Virus record (IMG/VR): IMGVR_UViG_3300021961_000078 | Location: 1-64,000 of that record | DNA: 64,000 nt | Direction: 5' to 3' (one strand) | Origin: a virus | Shown here: one piece after another, positions 7,018-15,241 of the stretch | Numbering within the stretch: the stretch's first letter is position 1 | How the letters are laid out: each line of letters begins with the position of its first letter | The notes under the pieces: generated by a model | Database searches by the model: none | Told to the model about the DNA's origin: nothing | Seen by the model: only the letters and a program-made list of their open reading frames with translations | Program-made: the position numbers and the translations under genes

Positions 7018-7725
7018 TCAAGAGAGCGCAATGTTTCTCCATATTTCCTTAACTGTCTTGGTATCAAAACCTGCAATACCACGATCTTCTGGTGGTGGAG
7101 TTTCATTCATTTCATAGTCAACAAACAGAGACTGTCTTACATCAGGATCCATATACTTATATGCTAAGACATATCTATTAAACATAAACTTTGGTCCTGG
7201 TGGTCTACCTGTGTGTGGAATACGACCATCAAACATTACAACACGTCCAGGTCTAGGTTGCACAATACACTTTGCATCTAGATCATCATCAAAGAAAATA
7301 GTTTCCCCACCCCATTCAGGATGCCAAACTGGATTCATATAAACTAATACAGTTTTATTCTGTGCCACATTGAATGGTGCATCAACATGAATACCAGGAG
7401 AATTGCCATATCTGAGCACATTGATATATGCAGAATAGCAGTGGTCACGAGGGGGCATCTCGGGCACCACCGCTTCAAGATAGGTCAGAATATCTTGCCA
7501 CAAATTATTATTACTTGCTGCCAATCCTGCATTTTGAAAGTAATCAGGATCTTCAATGGGACAGAAGTTATGTAACTGATGTGTCCAATACATTCCTGCC
7601 CACTCAACATTAGGATTATCTACGGTTGGGGGAGCATCAGTGCGACTGCATTTGTATGGCAGTTGAATGATCTCTTCCGCCAACTCCTGAGTTACTAGAT
7701 TAGTATTGAATACTTGGATTGTCAT
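7018..7725 (-). CDS. 2OG-Fe(II) oxygenase, prolyl-hydroxylase-like, 235 aa
   Basis: The classical site H113-V-D115, WGGETIFF, H171 (in the R-I-P-H-T-G context) and R184 are all present, as in prolyl-4-hydroxylase-type dioxygenases. That branch usually hydroxylates proline or other residues in proteins or peptides. It overlaps its upstream neighbour by 26 bases, showing co-translation within the oxygenase run. The substrate is not known. Confidence 0.85.
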   Translation of the reverse strand: MTIQVFNTNLVTQELAEEIIQLPYKCSRTDAPPTVDNPNVEWAGMYWTHQLHNFCPIEDPDYFQNAGLAASNNNLWQDILTYLEAVVPEMPPRDHCYSAYINVLRYGNSPGIHVDAPFNVAQNKTVLVYMNPVWHPEWGGETIFFDDDLDAKCIVQPRPGRVVMFDGRIPHTGRPPGPKFMFNRYVLAYKYMDPDVRQSLFVDYEMNETPPPEDRGIAGFDTKTVKEIWRNIALS

Positions 7726-8332
7726 TTACAAAGTTACCCATAATGTTGAGGGACATAACATATCTATCCTTATTACTATTATTGACTTCTGTCTTGTGAG
7801 TCAACCACCCTGGGAAGAATAATACATCTCCAGTTTCTACACTGATTGGACACCATTCGTGTCCGTCATCATAATAATGATAGTTAAGTGGTTCTCCCAA
7901 TTTGTATATACTGAGAGGATTCTTGATCATGAATCTACCACTATTCTTTGGAACATGCAAGTATGCAGCAACAGCAACGGTGACATTTTGATGATGATGC
8001 TCTGCTGTCCATGCTCCTGGTGGATGCACATTGATCCACGATTCGGATAGATTCTTATTCATGGGAGCAAGTCTCCACGTCTCCCAAACATCATTAACCT
8101 TATCAAATAACCATGGTCTAAACTCTTCAAACTCATCCCATGCATGAGGTGGAAGGACTCTATTGATGACTACACTTGTTGTGCCACCACCTTTCTCATG
8201 GGTGTCATAATTATTCTCTTCGATCGTCTGCCTTGCTGCTAGCAAATGCCCATCAACTTTATCTTTGATTGTATTAAACTTGAAATCAAACTTACTCTTA
8301 AACACATAGGGGAATGGGTTAATTGATTTCAT
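7700..8332 (-). CDS. 2OG-Fe(II) oxygenase, TIGR02466-like, 210 aa
   Basis: The iron site appears as H112/H114 in EHHHQNVTVAVAAYLHVP, followed by PGWLTHKTEVN (H179) and R190. The YLHVPKNSG strand is typical of the family. It overlaps both neighbours (26 bases downstream, 14 upstream). It is probably part of a co-translated set of oxygenases. Confidence 0.8.
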   Translation of the reverse strand: MKSINPFPYVFKSKFDFKFNTIKDKVDGHLLAARQTIEENNYDTHEKGGGTTSVVINRVLPPHAWDEFEEFRPWLFDKVNDVWETWRLAPMNKNLSESWINVHPPGAWTAEHHHQNVTVAVAAYLHVPKNSGRFMIKNPLSIYKLGEPLNYHYYDDGHEWCPISVETGDVLFFPGWLTHKTEVNNSNKDRYVMSLNIMGNFVNDNPSIQY

Positions 8333-9008
8333 AATACTTTCTCTTGGGACGTTGTATTGATGGCACTGACATCATAGGAATACTTATAGACAACCTCTTC
8401 TGTTTTGGTTGTGCTTGATGATAACATCTCTCAGGTATGAATAACATATCTCCTGGTTGTAGCATCACATCAATGACACAATCAAGATCACTTTCTTTTG
8501 GATCTACATCAGCACTAATCAACTCTGATTGTCTATTATTATAGACTTTCCAATGTGTCTCACCATCAACTTGTAGAATGAAGTTGTGTGCGTGATCTCT
8601 ATGAATAGGGAAAGACTTAGAGTTTTCTAAACCACAATACACATGAAATGCTGCTGTGATGTTTGTAAATATACACTCAATCTCATTCAATAATTCTTGC
8701 TTACCTTTGATCCATTCAAAGTTATTGATGATGCAAGCGTGTCCTGCTTTGAAAGCATTACAAATGTCCTCAACTTCGGGTGTTGGTGGTGACCAGACAC
8801 GATCATACATTGGGAATGAAATATAGTCATTGGTCTTTTTATCAATGAATTGTATATCATAGAAATGAGGATTGTTAAGACAATACTCTACTTCTTTCCA
8901 TGATACAAACTCTTCGGGATTATCACAAATGCCAGGAAAATGCTGTGGAGAATCATCAAGAAACCAATCTTTAGATGATAACAGTTTTGTCAGAGTCGAA
9001 GAGATCAT
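8319..9008 (-). CDS. JmjC/cupin-type oxygenase, 229 aa
   Basis: The motif H136-R-D138 followed by HNFILQVDGETHWKVY and then GDMLFIPERCYHQA (H197) is that of the JmjC/Cupin_4 group, which includes ribosomal-protein hydroxylases such as bacterial YcfD/RoxA. Known members hydroxylate arginine or histidine side chains in proteins. This makes protein hydroxylation plausible here. It overlaps both neighbours. Confidence 0.8.
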   Translation of the reverse strand: MISSTLTKLLSSKDWFLDDSPQHFPGICDNPEEFVSWKEVEYCLNNPHFYDIQFIDKKTNDYISFPMYDRVWSPPTPEVEDICNAFKAGHACIINNFEWIKGKQELLNEIECIFTNITAAFHVYCGLENSKSFPIHRDHAHNFILQVDGETHWKVYNNRQSELISADVDPKESDLDCVIDVMLQPGDMLFIPERCYHQAQPKQKRLSISIPMMSVPSIQRPKRKYYEIN

Positions 9009-9633
9009 AGTCTGATTTGAAATTAAGATTAAGAATCACACGATATGGATTAGTAACTGGATTCGATGATGAATGAAACTGATGTCCATCAAATACAAAT
9101 AATTTATTTGCTTGTGGTGTTACTCTATGCTTAACTGTATATTCTTGTGTACGTGCCCTAAACCATCTCTCATCTACAGTGCCACTCTCAGGATCATCAT
9201 ACTGATCAAAGAATACTGTATCACCTGAAGAGTCATGAAAATAAAATAGAGCAGCATAATGATCCTCCTCACTATCAGTGTGGGCACCATTATGGTGATC
9301 AATGCCGTTATTTAATTGCAATGCAAGTCTCACCCTAAAGAATGTTACGGGGTGAGACATCGCATCTTGAATGTTATCCAATAGAGGTTGAAATGCTGGC
9401 AAATATGGACTCTCAATACCTCCCTGATCCAGAAGTAAGTGAGTGAATCCCACTGTCTTTTCTTCTGGTTTCATATCTAACAATCTATGCTCACCAAACT
9501 CATATCCCTTTGTGCTATATGCAACATCTTCGGATAGGAAAAACCATGGGAATCCATTCATTCCAGATACAAGATCGGTAAGTCTATTCAGATATGACTG
9601 ACCGATAACATTATCTACTTGGATATATTTCAC
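8971..9633 (-). CDS. 2OG-Fe(II) oxygenase, 220 aa
   Basis: Ligands H118-T-D120 and H187, and anchor R198 in the segment NPYRVILNLNF, are clear. GDTVFFDQY precedes the insert. The start codon appears to be GTG at 9633, with no ATG available before residue 25. It overlaps the downstream JmjC gene by 38 bases and the upstream gene by 23. The substrate is unknown. Confidence 0.8.
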   Translation of the reverse strand: MKYIQVDNVIGQSYLNRLTDLVSGMNGFPWFFLSEDVAYSTKGYEFGEHRLLDMKPEEKTVGFTHLLLDQGGIESPYLPAFQPLLDNIQDAMSHPVTFFRVRLALQLNNGIDHHNGAHTDSEEDHYAALFYFHDSSGDTVFFDQYDDPESGTVDERWFRARTQEYTVKHRVTPQANKLFVFDGHQFHSSSNPVTNPYRVILNLNFKSDYDLFDSDKTVII

Positions 9634-10252
9634 GATAGTAATTTGAGAAAGGAATTATATTGAATGATAGAGAGATCCTATCATCATCACTGGCACTTTT
9701 GCTCACACTATGCTGCAACCAAGACGGAAATAAGATCATCATATCATCCTTAGGATCCATGAAGTAATCAGTGCGATTATAATGCTCATTCTGATACTTG
9801 TTAAAATTAGCATCACAACCCCAAGATTCTTTGAGCATCATGTCTTCAAATCTATTATGAAAGTTGATATGACCTGAGCAACATGATGGGACATCAACAT
9901 AATAAACTCCAGACAATACTGACCCAGCATGTGTGTGAAGATTATTATAATGCCCCTTGCCATTAACATTCAACCACAGATTTGTGATCTTCAACGTATA
10001 GTCCTGAAATCCCCATTCATCACAAGCAAGATAAGCAATTTGCAGTATCTTGTCGCGAATCTCTCTCAGAGGATTATTGAGCATTACACTATCAATGAAG
10101 TCGTGAGATTGCCATCCCCCATAGTTGGTGGCAACTCTACCTTCAGGATCTTCTTGTCTAACAAGAGAGATAAACTGCTTTAGTTTATCTCTATCAACCC
10201 CACACTCTTCTTCAATCCAAAGTGGTGTGGGGAATAACAATTCAGTCTTCAC
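9611..10252 (-). CDS. 2OG-Fe(II) oxygenase, TIGR02466-like, 213 aa
   Basis: It begins with the family's TELLFPTPLW strand. Ligands H106-T-H108 and H181, and anchor R192, are present, with GVYYVDVP and FPSWLQHSV as in other members. GTG 10252 is preferred as start because AAGGAG lies 10 bases upstream; a TTG at 10261 is too close to it. It overlaps the upstream coiled-coil gene by 11 bases. It opens the overlapping oxygenase run. Confidence 0.8.
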   Translation of the reverse strand: MKTELLFPTPLWIEEECGVDRDKLKQFISLVRQEDPEGRVATNYGGWQSHDFIDSVMLNNPLREIRDKILQIAYLACDEWGFQDYTLKITNLWLNVNGKGHYNNLHTHAGSVLSGVYYVDVPSCCSGHINFHNRFEDMMLKESWGCDANFNKYQNEHYNRTDYFMDPKDDMMILFPSWLQHSVSKSASDDDRISLSFNIIPFSNYYREIYPSR

Positions 10253-10598
10253 TAAATTCAAACTCCTTGTCAGTCACATTAGGATCAACATGCTTTTTAT
10301 ACAGATACAATGCTTCGATTGCACCAGTAAGTTTGTTGAGGTGATCTTTCTTCAACTGCAATTCTTCCAGTGAAATCTTTGTGATCGTGGAAGTATAATG
10401 CATGTTATCAAGTGCTTCTTGCAGTTTCCAATACTCTTGTTTAGTATCTTCATGCTGCTGCAAGAAATTCATGACAAGTTGGTCAAATGTAATGAGACCT
10501 TCAATCTCATTTTCTTTTTCAATAACTCTTTTTTCTTCTTCAGTGGCAACACCTGCCACCTCGGCAATGTTCACTTCAGTTACAGTTTGCTCAGACAT
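10242..10598 (-). CDS. Coiled-coil hypothetical protein, 118 aa
   Basis: Nearly the whole chain is predicted helical, with heptad patterning from about residue 20 to 95 (KLQEALDNM, EELQLKKDHLNKLTGAIEAL). The termini are acidic. It sits between the DUF6065-like gene and the oxygenases and could be a scaffold or adaptor for them, which is inference only. No enzymatic motif is seen. Confidence 0.6.
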   Translation of the reverse strand: MSEQTVTEVNIAEVAGVATEEEKRVIEKENEIEGLITFDQLVMNFLQQHEDTKQEYWKLQEALDNMHYTSTITKISLEELQLKKDHLNKLTGAIEALYLYKKHVDPNVTDKEFEFSED

Positions 10599-10600
10599 AG

Positions 10601-11479
10601 TTACATAAACCTCTTGATGTTTTTATTTAGCGCAAGAATCACTTTATGTGTCTTGATTCTTTCTTTTAGAGTTTCCATCTCCATAAAGTTTTTGAATCTT
10701 TGATATTCCATGATGTTGTTATTCTCAAGATCATACTCATTTGCAGTCTCAACTACAACATTCCACCCCTGCATCTTTAAGAAATCACGATGCACAGGCA
10801 CCCATTGACACAGCGGTGTGCCTGCTTTGACCAGATATTCTCCTGCTTCAATCTTATGCCAAAAGAGTTGAAGATTGATCTCATAAGAATAAGATGGATC
10901 AACAATACCTATGGGTGGTGTAAATCTATCCTCATCCCAATATGGGATAGGCATTTGAATAAACACTACATCTGGATGTGCTTGCACACGCCAAGGCAAT
11001 TCTAGTTTGACTGTCCAATCGAGCACATCCTTTGTTTGATCTACAAGATCACGCATACCTTCAGTCTGCTGTGGAATATGTGCCTTAACATATCTCTGAT
11101 TGTTATTGAATAGCATCTGAGATGCCCACTCAAAGTTGACACCAGTGCCATCAGTCTTGATAATAAAGTCGGCAGGTGCAGGCAAAACGTATCCACTATC
11201 CATCAAACCTGTCAATGCTGGGCATGTAACAGCATGAGAATATATTTCTGGTGTGCCATCTCTACCATGCATTTCATTCTGCACTCTTTCCCACAATTTC
11301 TTTACACGAAGATATGGGCAACGTTTTGAAGGATCATTCTGCTGTTTGATAGCATCAGTCCTCCATTTACGATGTAATTTCCTTGCAGGAAACCAAGGAT
11401 GCAGATCTGCAACTCCAGGATCTACCGAATAGAATCTAATCCACGGTTTCTTCTTCTTGAATATATTCATCAGTGCCAT
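10601..11479 (-). CDS. DUF6065-like protein, 292 aa
   Basis: The features I recall for DUF6065 are present: a CPALTGLMDSGYVLPAPADF segment (about residues 85-105), FIQMPIPYWDEDRF, and a later KAGTPLCQWVPV strand near residue 220. The biochemical function is unknown. The gene overlaps the tryptophan halogenase by 44 bases. From memory, such genes accompany halogenases and TIGR02466 oxygenases in other cyanophages, which supports one pathway. Confidence 0.6.
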   Translation of the reverse strand: MALMNIFKKKKPWIRFYSVDPGVADLHPWFPARKLHRKWRTDAIKQQNDPSKRCPYLRVKKLWERVQNEMHGRDGTPEIYSHAVTCPALTGLMDSGYVLPAPADFIIKTDGTGVNFEWASQMLFNNNQRYVKAHIPQQTEGMRDLVDQTKDVLDWTVKLELPWRVQAHPDVVFIQMPIPYWDEDRFTPPIGIVDPSYSYEINLQLFWHKIEAGEYLVKAGTPLCQWVPVHRDFLKMQGWNVVVETANEYDLENNNIMEYQRFKNFMEMETLKERIKTHKVILALNKNIKRFM

Positions 11480-13058
11480 AGATAAACTTCAGTAGGTATT
11501 CGTAATGCGTGTTTTGTCTGCTTGCCCATTCTAACACAACTTGTCGATCAAGTTGCCATTTATCATGGATTTCTTTTACAATGTCTAGACGACTATCAAC
11601 ATCGTATTTTGCCTTCTCCATGTAGAATGTTTCATTGATAGGTCGAAATCCTTGACCCGCAGCAATGTATATAGATCCCTGAAGTTTAGCAGAATCATAG
11701 AATGCATTCTCAATACCATCTAAGAGATTAAATACATCATTATATGCATTGATTGTTGACGGAAATGCATCTTTCGGTAGTGGGAATGTGATCTTACTTG
11801 TGCAATCTCTCCAGTATGGTGTATCTTCACGCATACTCAATGCATAATGAAGTGCAATGAAGTTTTTCATTGACTCTATCATATTATCGGTAATCCAATT
11901 ATATGAGTCTGTATCAAACCTCAAAACATGACCTTGGCGTCGCGACAGAGTATCGCACAGATAAATTAGATTCTCATGAGTTGTCATCAGTCCTGTAGAT
12001 TCCAATGGTTCTAGGAAACCAAATGACAATCCAACACCAACTACATTCTTTTCCCATGCAACTTTGTGCTTACCGTGTTTAATCCTGATCGGGAATACGT
12101 CGGCACTTCGGGCAATTTCGGGCGAAAATCTTCCCGATAGGTATTTTCTAAACTCAATCTCAGCATCATGATCTGAAATATGTTTGCTGCTATAAACATA
12201 TCCTGTGCCAATACGATGCCACAGTGGGATATTCCAGACCCATCCACTACTCAAAGCAACACAGTCAGTATATGTTTCCATATCCTCCTGCCTATTAACA
12301 TATGGGATGCGTGTTGCCATTGCTCTATCATTAAAGAGCATGTGATTGAATGACTCAAACTCAACACCCATGTGCTGCTCAAGTAGTAATGACTTGAATC
12401 CTGTGCAATCTAAGAATAGATCTGCGGATACAATTCCCCCATCAGAGGTTACAATAGAATCAATATACCCATCAGGTCTCTTAATTACATTCTCAATATC
12501 ACCCTTGAGATGCACAACACCATTGGGTACTGCAATGTTGTCTCTTAGATATTCTCCAAACAATGCTGCATCCAAATGATATGCAGTATCGTTATCGAAA
12601 TTAAATGTAGATCCAGGAATCTCTTTAGCAATTCTACATTCATCTGCCAAGAATGTATTGAGATTGGCAAAGCGGGCAAATTCTTCGGGTGGATATAATT
12701 CATATCCAAATTGACACTGCAATTCAAAGAATCTCAACAGAGCATCCCTGTAATCGATCATGTCAAAGTGACCGAAAGGATACTGGAATCTCTCTCCCTT
12801 CCCCTCTCTAAAATCCTTAAATGCAATGGAAGTTTTATAAGTTGCATTACATGCAGGCATCCAATCAGAATCCTTCAAATCTAATCGTCTGAGGAATCGA
12901 TTGAAGTGTCCTAGTGTAGATTCACCCACACCGATCGTTGGCACTCGTTCAGACTCAATCAGAGCGATCTCCATGTCTGGAAATGTTTTGGACAGCAGTG
13001 CTGCTGCCATCCATCCACTACTACCGCCGCCAACAATACAAATACTTTCTACTTTCAT
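11436..13058 (-). CDS. Flavin-dependent tryptophan halogenase, 540 aa
   Basis: The FAD-binding GGGSSGW near the N-terminus, the WVWNIP motif around residue 271, a Lys in SIAFKDF (about 83) and FLEPLEST with its Glu near 349 all match flavin-dependent halogenases. Such enzymes use FADH2, O2 and chloride or bromide to halogenate indole rings, free or in a carrier. I start at ATG 13058 (MKVESICIVGGG), because a GTG at 13085 would sit inside the terminator hairpin. Substrate and halide are unknown. It heads the oxygenase cluster. Confidence 0.85.
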   Translation of the reverse strand: MKVESICIVGGGSSGWMAAALLSKTFPDMEIALIESERVPTIGVGESTLGHFNRFLRRLDLKDSDWMPACNATYKTSIAFKDFREGKGERFQYPFGHFDMIDYRDALLRFFELQCQFGYELYPPEEFARFANLNTFLADECRIAKEIPGSTFNFDNDTAYHLDAALFGEYLRDNIAVPNGVVHLKGDIENVIKRPDGYIDSIVTSDGGIVSADLFLDCTGFKSLLLEQHMGVEFESFNHMLFNDRAMATRIPYVNRQEDMETYTDCVALSSGWVWNIPLWHRIGTGYVYSSKHISDHDAEIEFRKYLSGRFSPEIARSADVFPIRIKHGKHKVAWEKNVVGVGLSFGFLEPLESTGLMTTHENLIYLCDTLSRRQGHVLRFDTDSYNWITDNMIESMKNFIALHYALSMREDTPYWRDCTSKITFPLPKDAFPSTINAYNDVFNLLDGIENAFYDSAKLQGSIYIAAGQGFRPINETFYMEKAKYDVDSRLDIVKEIHDKWQLDRQVVLEWASRQNTHYEYLLKFIYGTDEYIQEEETVD

Positions 13059-13061
13059 ACT

Positions 13062-13091
13062 AAAAAAATAGAGGTGTTTACTCACCTCTAT
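13062..13091 (-). terminator. Rho-independent terminator
   Basis: On the minus strand a 9-bp stem (ATAGAGGTG / CACCTCTAT as read on plus) with a 6-base loop is followed by seven T. It lies between the stop of the structural gene at 13113 and the halogenase start, so it ends late structural transcription and isolates the halogenase cluster. Confidence 0.8.
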
Positions 13092-13112
13092 GTATGCTTT
13101 ACTATTTTGTTA

Positions 13113-13544
13113 TTATACGCCAGGTGGCACCCAGTTGTCAACCCAAGGATCCCACGCTGCTCTTCCGTCAAGTTGCACTTTCTTAGGATCTTCCACAAAC
13201 TCAGGAATAGATGTGGGTGAAGTTGTGCTTGCTTTTACTGCTGCAATATGATCTCTCCAGCGAGTGCCACCATCAAGAGAATCTTTATACTGCATATCTA
13301 ATTGCTCACCAATAGGACCATATGCCAATTCTCGATCAACAACAGCACTTCGTCTCAGATCTTCTTGCTCACTGTGATGGATAACTACACCATTTACCAT
13401 CACATGTTCGTATGTGCAGTCATCAGGCACTGATACCCACTTCATTTCAGCATCAGGACCTTCATAGATCTCAAACTTATCTGCCTCATCACAGATGTCT
13501 GATAGTTGTCCTGTTGTCTTACTGCAAATTGCTACTTTTGCCAT
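13113..13544 (-). CDS. Virion-associated or fibre-related protein, 143 aa
   Basis: The C-terminal half (IGEQLDMQYKDSLDGGTRWRDHIAAVKA, given here in pieces: IGEQLDMQYKD and WRDHIAAVKA) resembles a module common at the ends of cyanophage fibre or fibre-assembly proteins. A similar module ends the 103-residue protein at 16073. It has its own late promoter (13568) and a terminator downstream. The exact role is not known. Confidence 0.55.
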   Translation of the reverse strand: MAKVAICSKTTGQLSDICDEADKFEIYEGPDAEMKWVSVPDDCTYEHVMVNGVVIHHSEQEDLRRSAVVDRELAYGPIGEQLDMQYKDSLDGGTRWRDHIAAVKASTTSPTSIPEFVEDPKKVQLDGRAAWDPWVDNWVPPGV

Positions 13545-13567
13545 GATAGATTAAACTCCTTCGTTGT

Positions 13568-13575
13568 TATTTATA
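13568..13575 (-). promoter_or_regulatory. Late promoter TATAAATA
   Basis: An exact T4-type late box lies 24 bases before ATG 13544, with an AAGGAG ribosome site in between. It sits immediately beyond the stop codon of the upstream adhesin gene. Confidence 0.7.
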
Positions 13576-14379
13576 TTAACCGTAGTATTCATAAACAACT
13601 ACGACGCCTTCACGTCCTCTAGCACCTCTGTTACCTTCACGAGCACCGTTACCTCCAGCACCCCAAGCGGCGTGAGATTGGTGATTGTGTGCATAGTTTC
13701 TTTGGTTATACGATGAAGGTTGCGTGCCACCCATATATGATGCACCTGCGGTGTGATTTCCATATGAGTGATATGATCCGTGACCATTACCGCCACCACC
13801 ATATACATTTAGAGTACCACCAGATCCATTGCCACCAATGCCTCCAGCGTGCTGCTGTCTACAGTTAGCACCATATCCGCCAGATGCTGAGCAATAACTG
13901 CCAAATGACGATGTATTTCCACCACCCCCACATCCAGAGTAGTTTGTGCCACCACCAGGATTTCCTACAGTAACAGTGACTGATGAGACGTTGGTAACAT
14001 CGAGCATACGCTCTGACATACCACCAGCACCACCAGATTCACAGAAACCTGATCCACCACCACCAGCACCAACTACTTGGACGCGAATAGATTTAACGTT
14101 ACTAGGTCTACTCCAAGTGCCGTTAGATGTCCACACCTGCATAGAGCGAAACCCTGTGGTTGTGCTGACATCAACCCATTGGAGATTCGTACCATTGGTA
14201 GACAGATATTTTCCACTCTGGAGAGATGGAATGATATAGTTGGAAGAACCTGAGATAGATCCGTTAATCGAAAGATTATTCACCTTCAAAGTGCCACTAA
14301 CAGTGATGGATCCACCAGAGAGAGTGAAACCACCAATACCTGCTAAGTCTTTAATAGATGCTACTTTAAGAACGCTCAT
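13576..14379 (-). CDS. Glycine-rich tail adhesin, copy 1, 267 aa
   Basis: The N-terminal 70 residues are a beta-rich head (KVASIKDLAGIGGFTLSGG, then SNYIIPSLQSGKYL). Next comes MQVWTSNGTW and, from residue 105 on, several polyglycine blocks separated by variable His/Tyr/Ser loops, ending GAREGNRGARGREGVVVV. This layout recalls the polyglycine-sandwich adhesins (gp38 type) at T-even fibre tips, which bind host receptors. It is one of three tandem paralogues, each with its own late promoter. Copy 1 differs mainly in the loops around residues 205-245. Confidence 0.7.
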   Translation of the reverse strand: MSVLKVASIKDLAGIGGFTLSGGSITVSGTLKVNNLSINGSISGSSNYIIPSLQSGKYLSTNGTNLQWVDVSTTTGFRSMQVWTSNGTWSRPSNVKSIRVQVVGAGGGGSGFCESGGAGGMSERMLDVTNVSSVTVTVGNPGGGTNYSGCGGGGNTSSFGSYCSASGGYGANCRQQHAGGIGGNGSGGTLNVYGGGGNGHGSYHSYGNHTAGASYMGGTQPSSYNQRNYAHNHQSHAAWGAGGNGAREGNRGARGREGVVVVYEYYG

Positions 14380-14400
14380 TGGACACTTCCTTCTTAGATG

Positions 14401-14408
14401 TATTTATC
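14401..14408 (-). promoter_or_regulatory. Late promoter GATAAATA
   Basis: It sits 22 bases upstream of ATG 14379 and overlaps the stop codon of the preceding adhesin copy. An AAGGAAG ribosome site follows. Confidence 0.65.
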
Positions 14409-15216
14409 AACCGAAAAACTCTTGGACAACAACTACACCTTCACGTCCTCTAGCACCTCTGTTGCCTTCACGAGCACCATTGCCTCCAGCACCCCAAGCG
14501 CAATGAGATTGGTGATTGTGTGCATAGTTTCTCTGGTTGTGTGATGAAGGTTGGGATCCACCCATGTAACTACATCCAGCAGAGTGATTACCATAGATGT
14601 GATATGAACCATGTCCACATCCACCACCACCATACACATTTACACTACCACCAGATCCATTGCCACCAATGCCTCCAGCGTGTTGTGAGCGACAGTTAGC
14701 ACCATATCCACCAGATGCAGAGCAATAACTACCAAACGATGAAGTGTTACCATTACCCCCACATCCAGAGTAGTTTGTGCCACCACCAGGATTTCCTACA
14801 GTAACACCAACGGATGAAACATTAGTAACATCCACAACACGCTCTGCCATACCACCAGCGCCGCCAGATTCAGCAAAACCCGATCCGCCGCCGCCAGCAC
14901 CAACAACAGTTACGATGATAGATTTACATCCAGTAGGTCTATTCCAAGTGCCGTTAGATGTCCACACCTGCATGGATCTAATGCCACTACCAACAGTTGC
15001 AGTCTGCCATTCCAGACCACCACCTGTTGATGCCAAAATCTTTCCAGAGTTACCTGCTTGTGGGGGAATTACATATGCAGACTGACCCTGAATCTGACCG
15101 TTAATAATAACATTAGATATAGTGAGAGTAGTGCTTACAGTGATACCACCGCCCGAGAATTGAAAACCCGCCGAGTCGGTAAGATCCCTAATAGATGCTA
15201 CTTTTAACTGTGACAT
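14407..15216 (-). CDS. Glycine-rich tail adhesin, copy 2, 269 aa
   Basis: The architecture is the same as copy 1. The N-terminal module (KVASIRDLTDSAGFQFSGGG) differs clearly, and the tip loops carry different residues (CGHGSYHIYGNHSAGCSYMG). The polyglycine core is nearly unchanged. Cys residues in the loops are more numerous than in copies 1 and 3. It is probably a receptor-binding variant used in place of, or alongside, the other two. Confidence 0.7.
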   Translation of the reverse strand: MSQLKVASIRDLTDSAGFQFSGGGITVSTTLTISNVIINGQIQGQSAYVIPPQAGNSGKILASTGGGLEWQTATVGSGIRSMQVWTSNGTWNRPTGCKSIIVTVVGAGGGGSGFAESGGAGGMAERVVDVTNVSSVGVTVGNPGGGTNYSGCGGNGNTSSFGSYCSASGGYGANCRSQHAGGIGGNGSGGSVNVYGGGGCGHGSYHIYGNHSAGCSYMGGSQPSSHNQRNYAHNHQSHCAWGAGGNGAREGNRGARGREGVVVVQEFFG

Positions 15217-15233
15217 AGCAGTTTCTTTTTAGT

Positions 15234-15241
15234 TATTTATC
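15234..15241 (-). promoter_or_regulatory. Late promoter GATAAATA
   Basis: A late box 18 bases before ATG 15216, overlapping the end of adhesin copy 3. Confidence 0.6.

Noticed and set aside
13059-13085. GTG start for the halogenase at 13085
   Set aside because: The extra nine codons lie in the terminator hairpin and T-run. The ATG at 13058 directly precedes the FAD motif.
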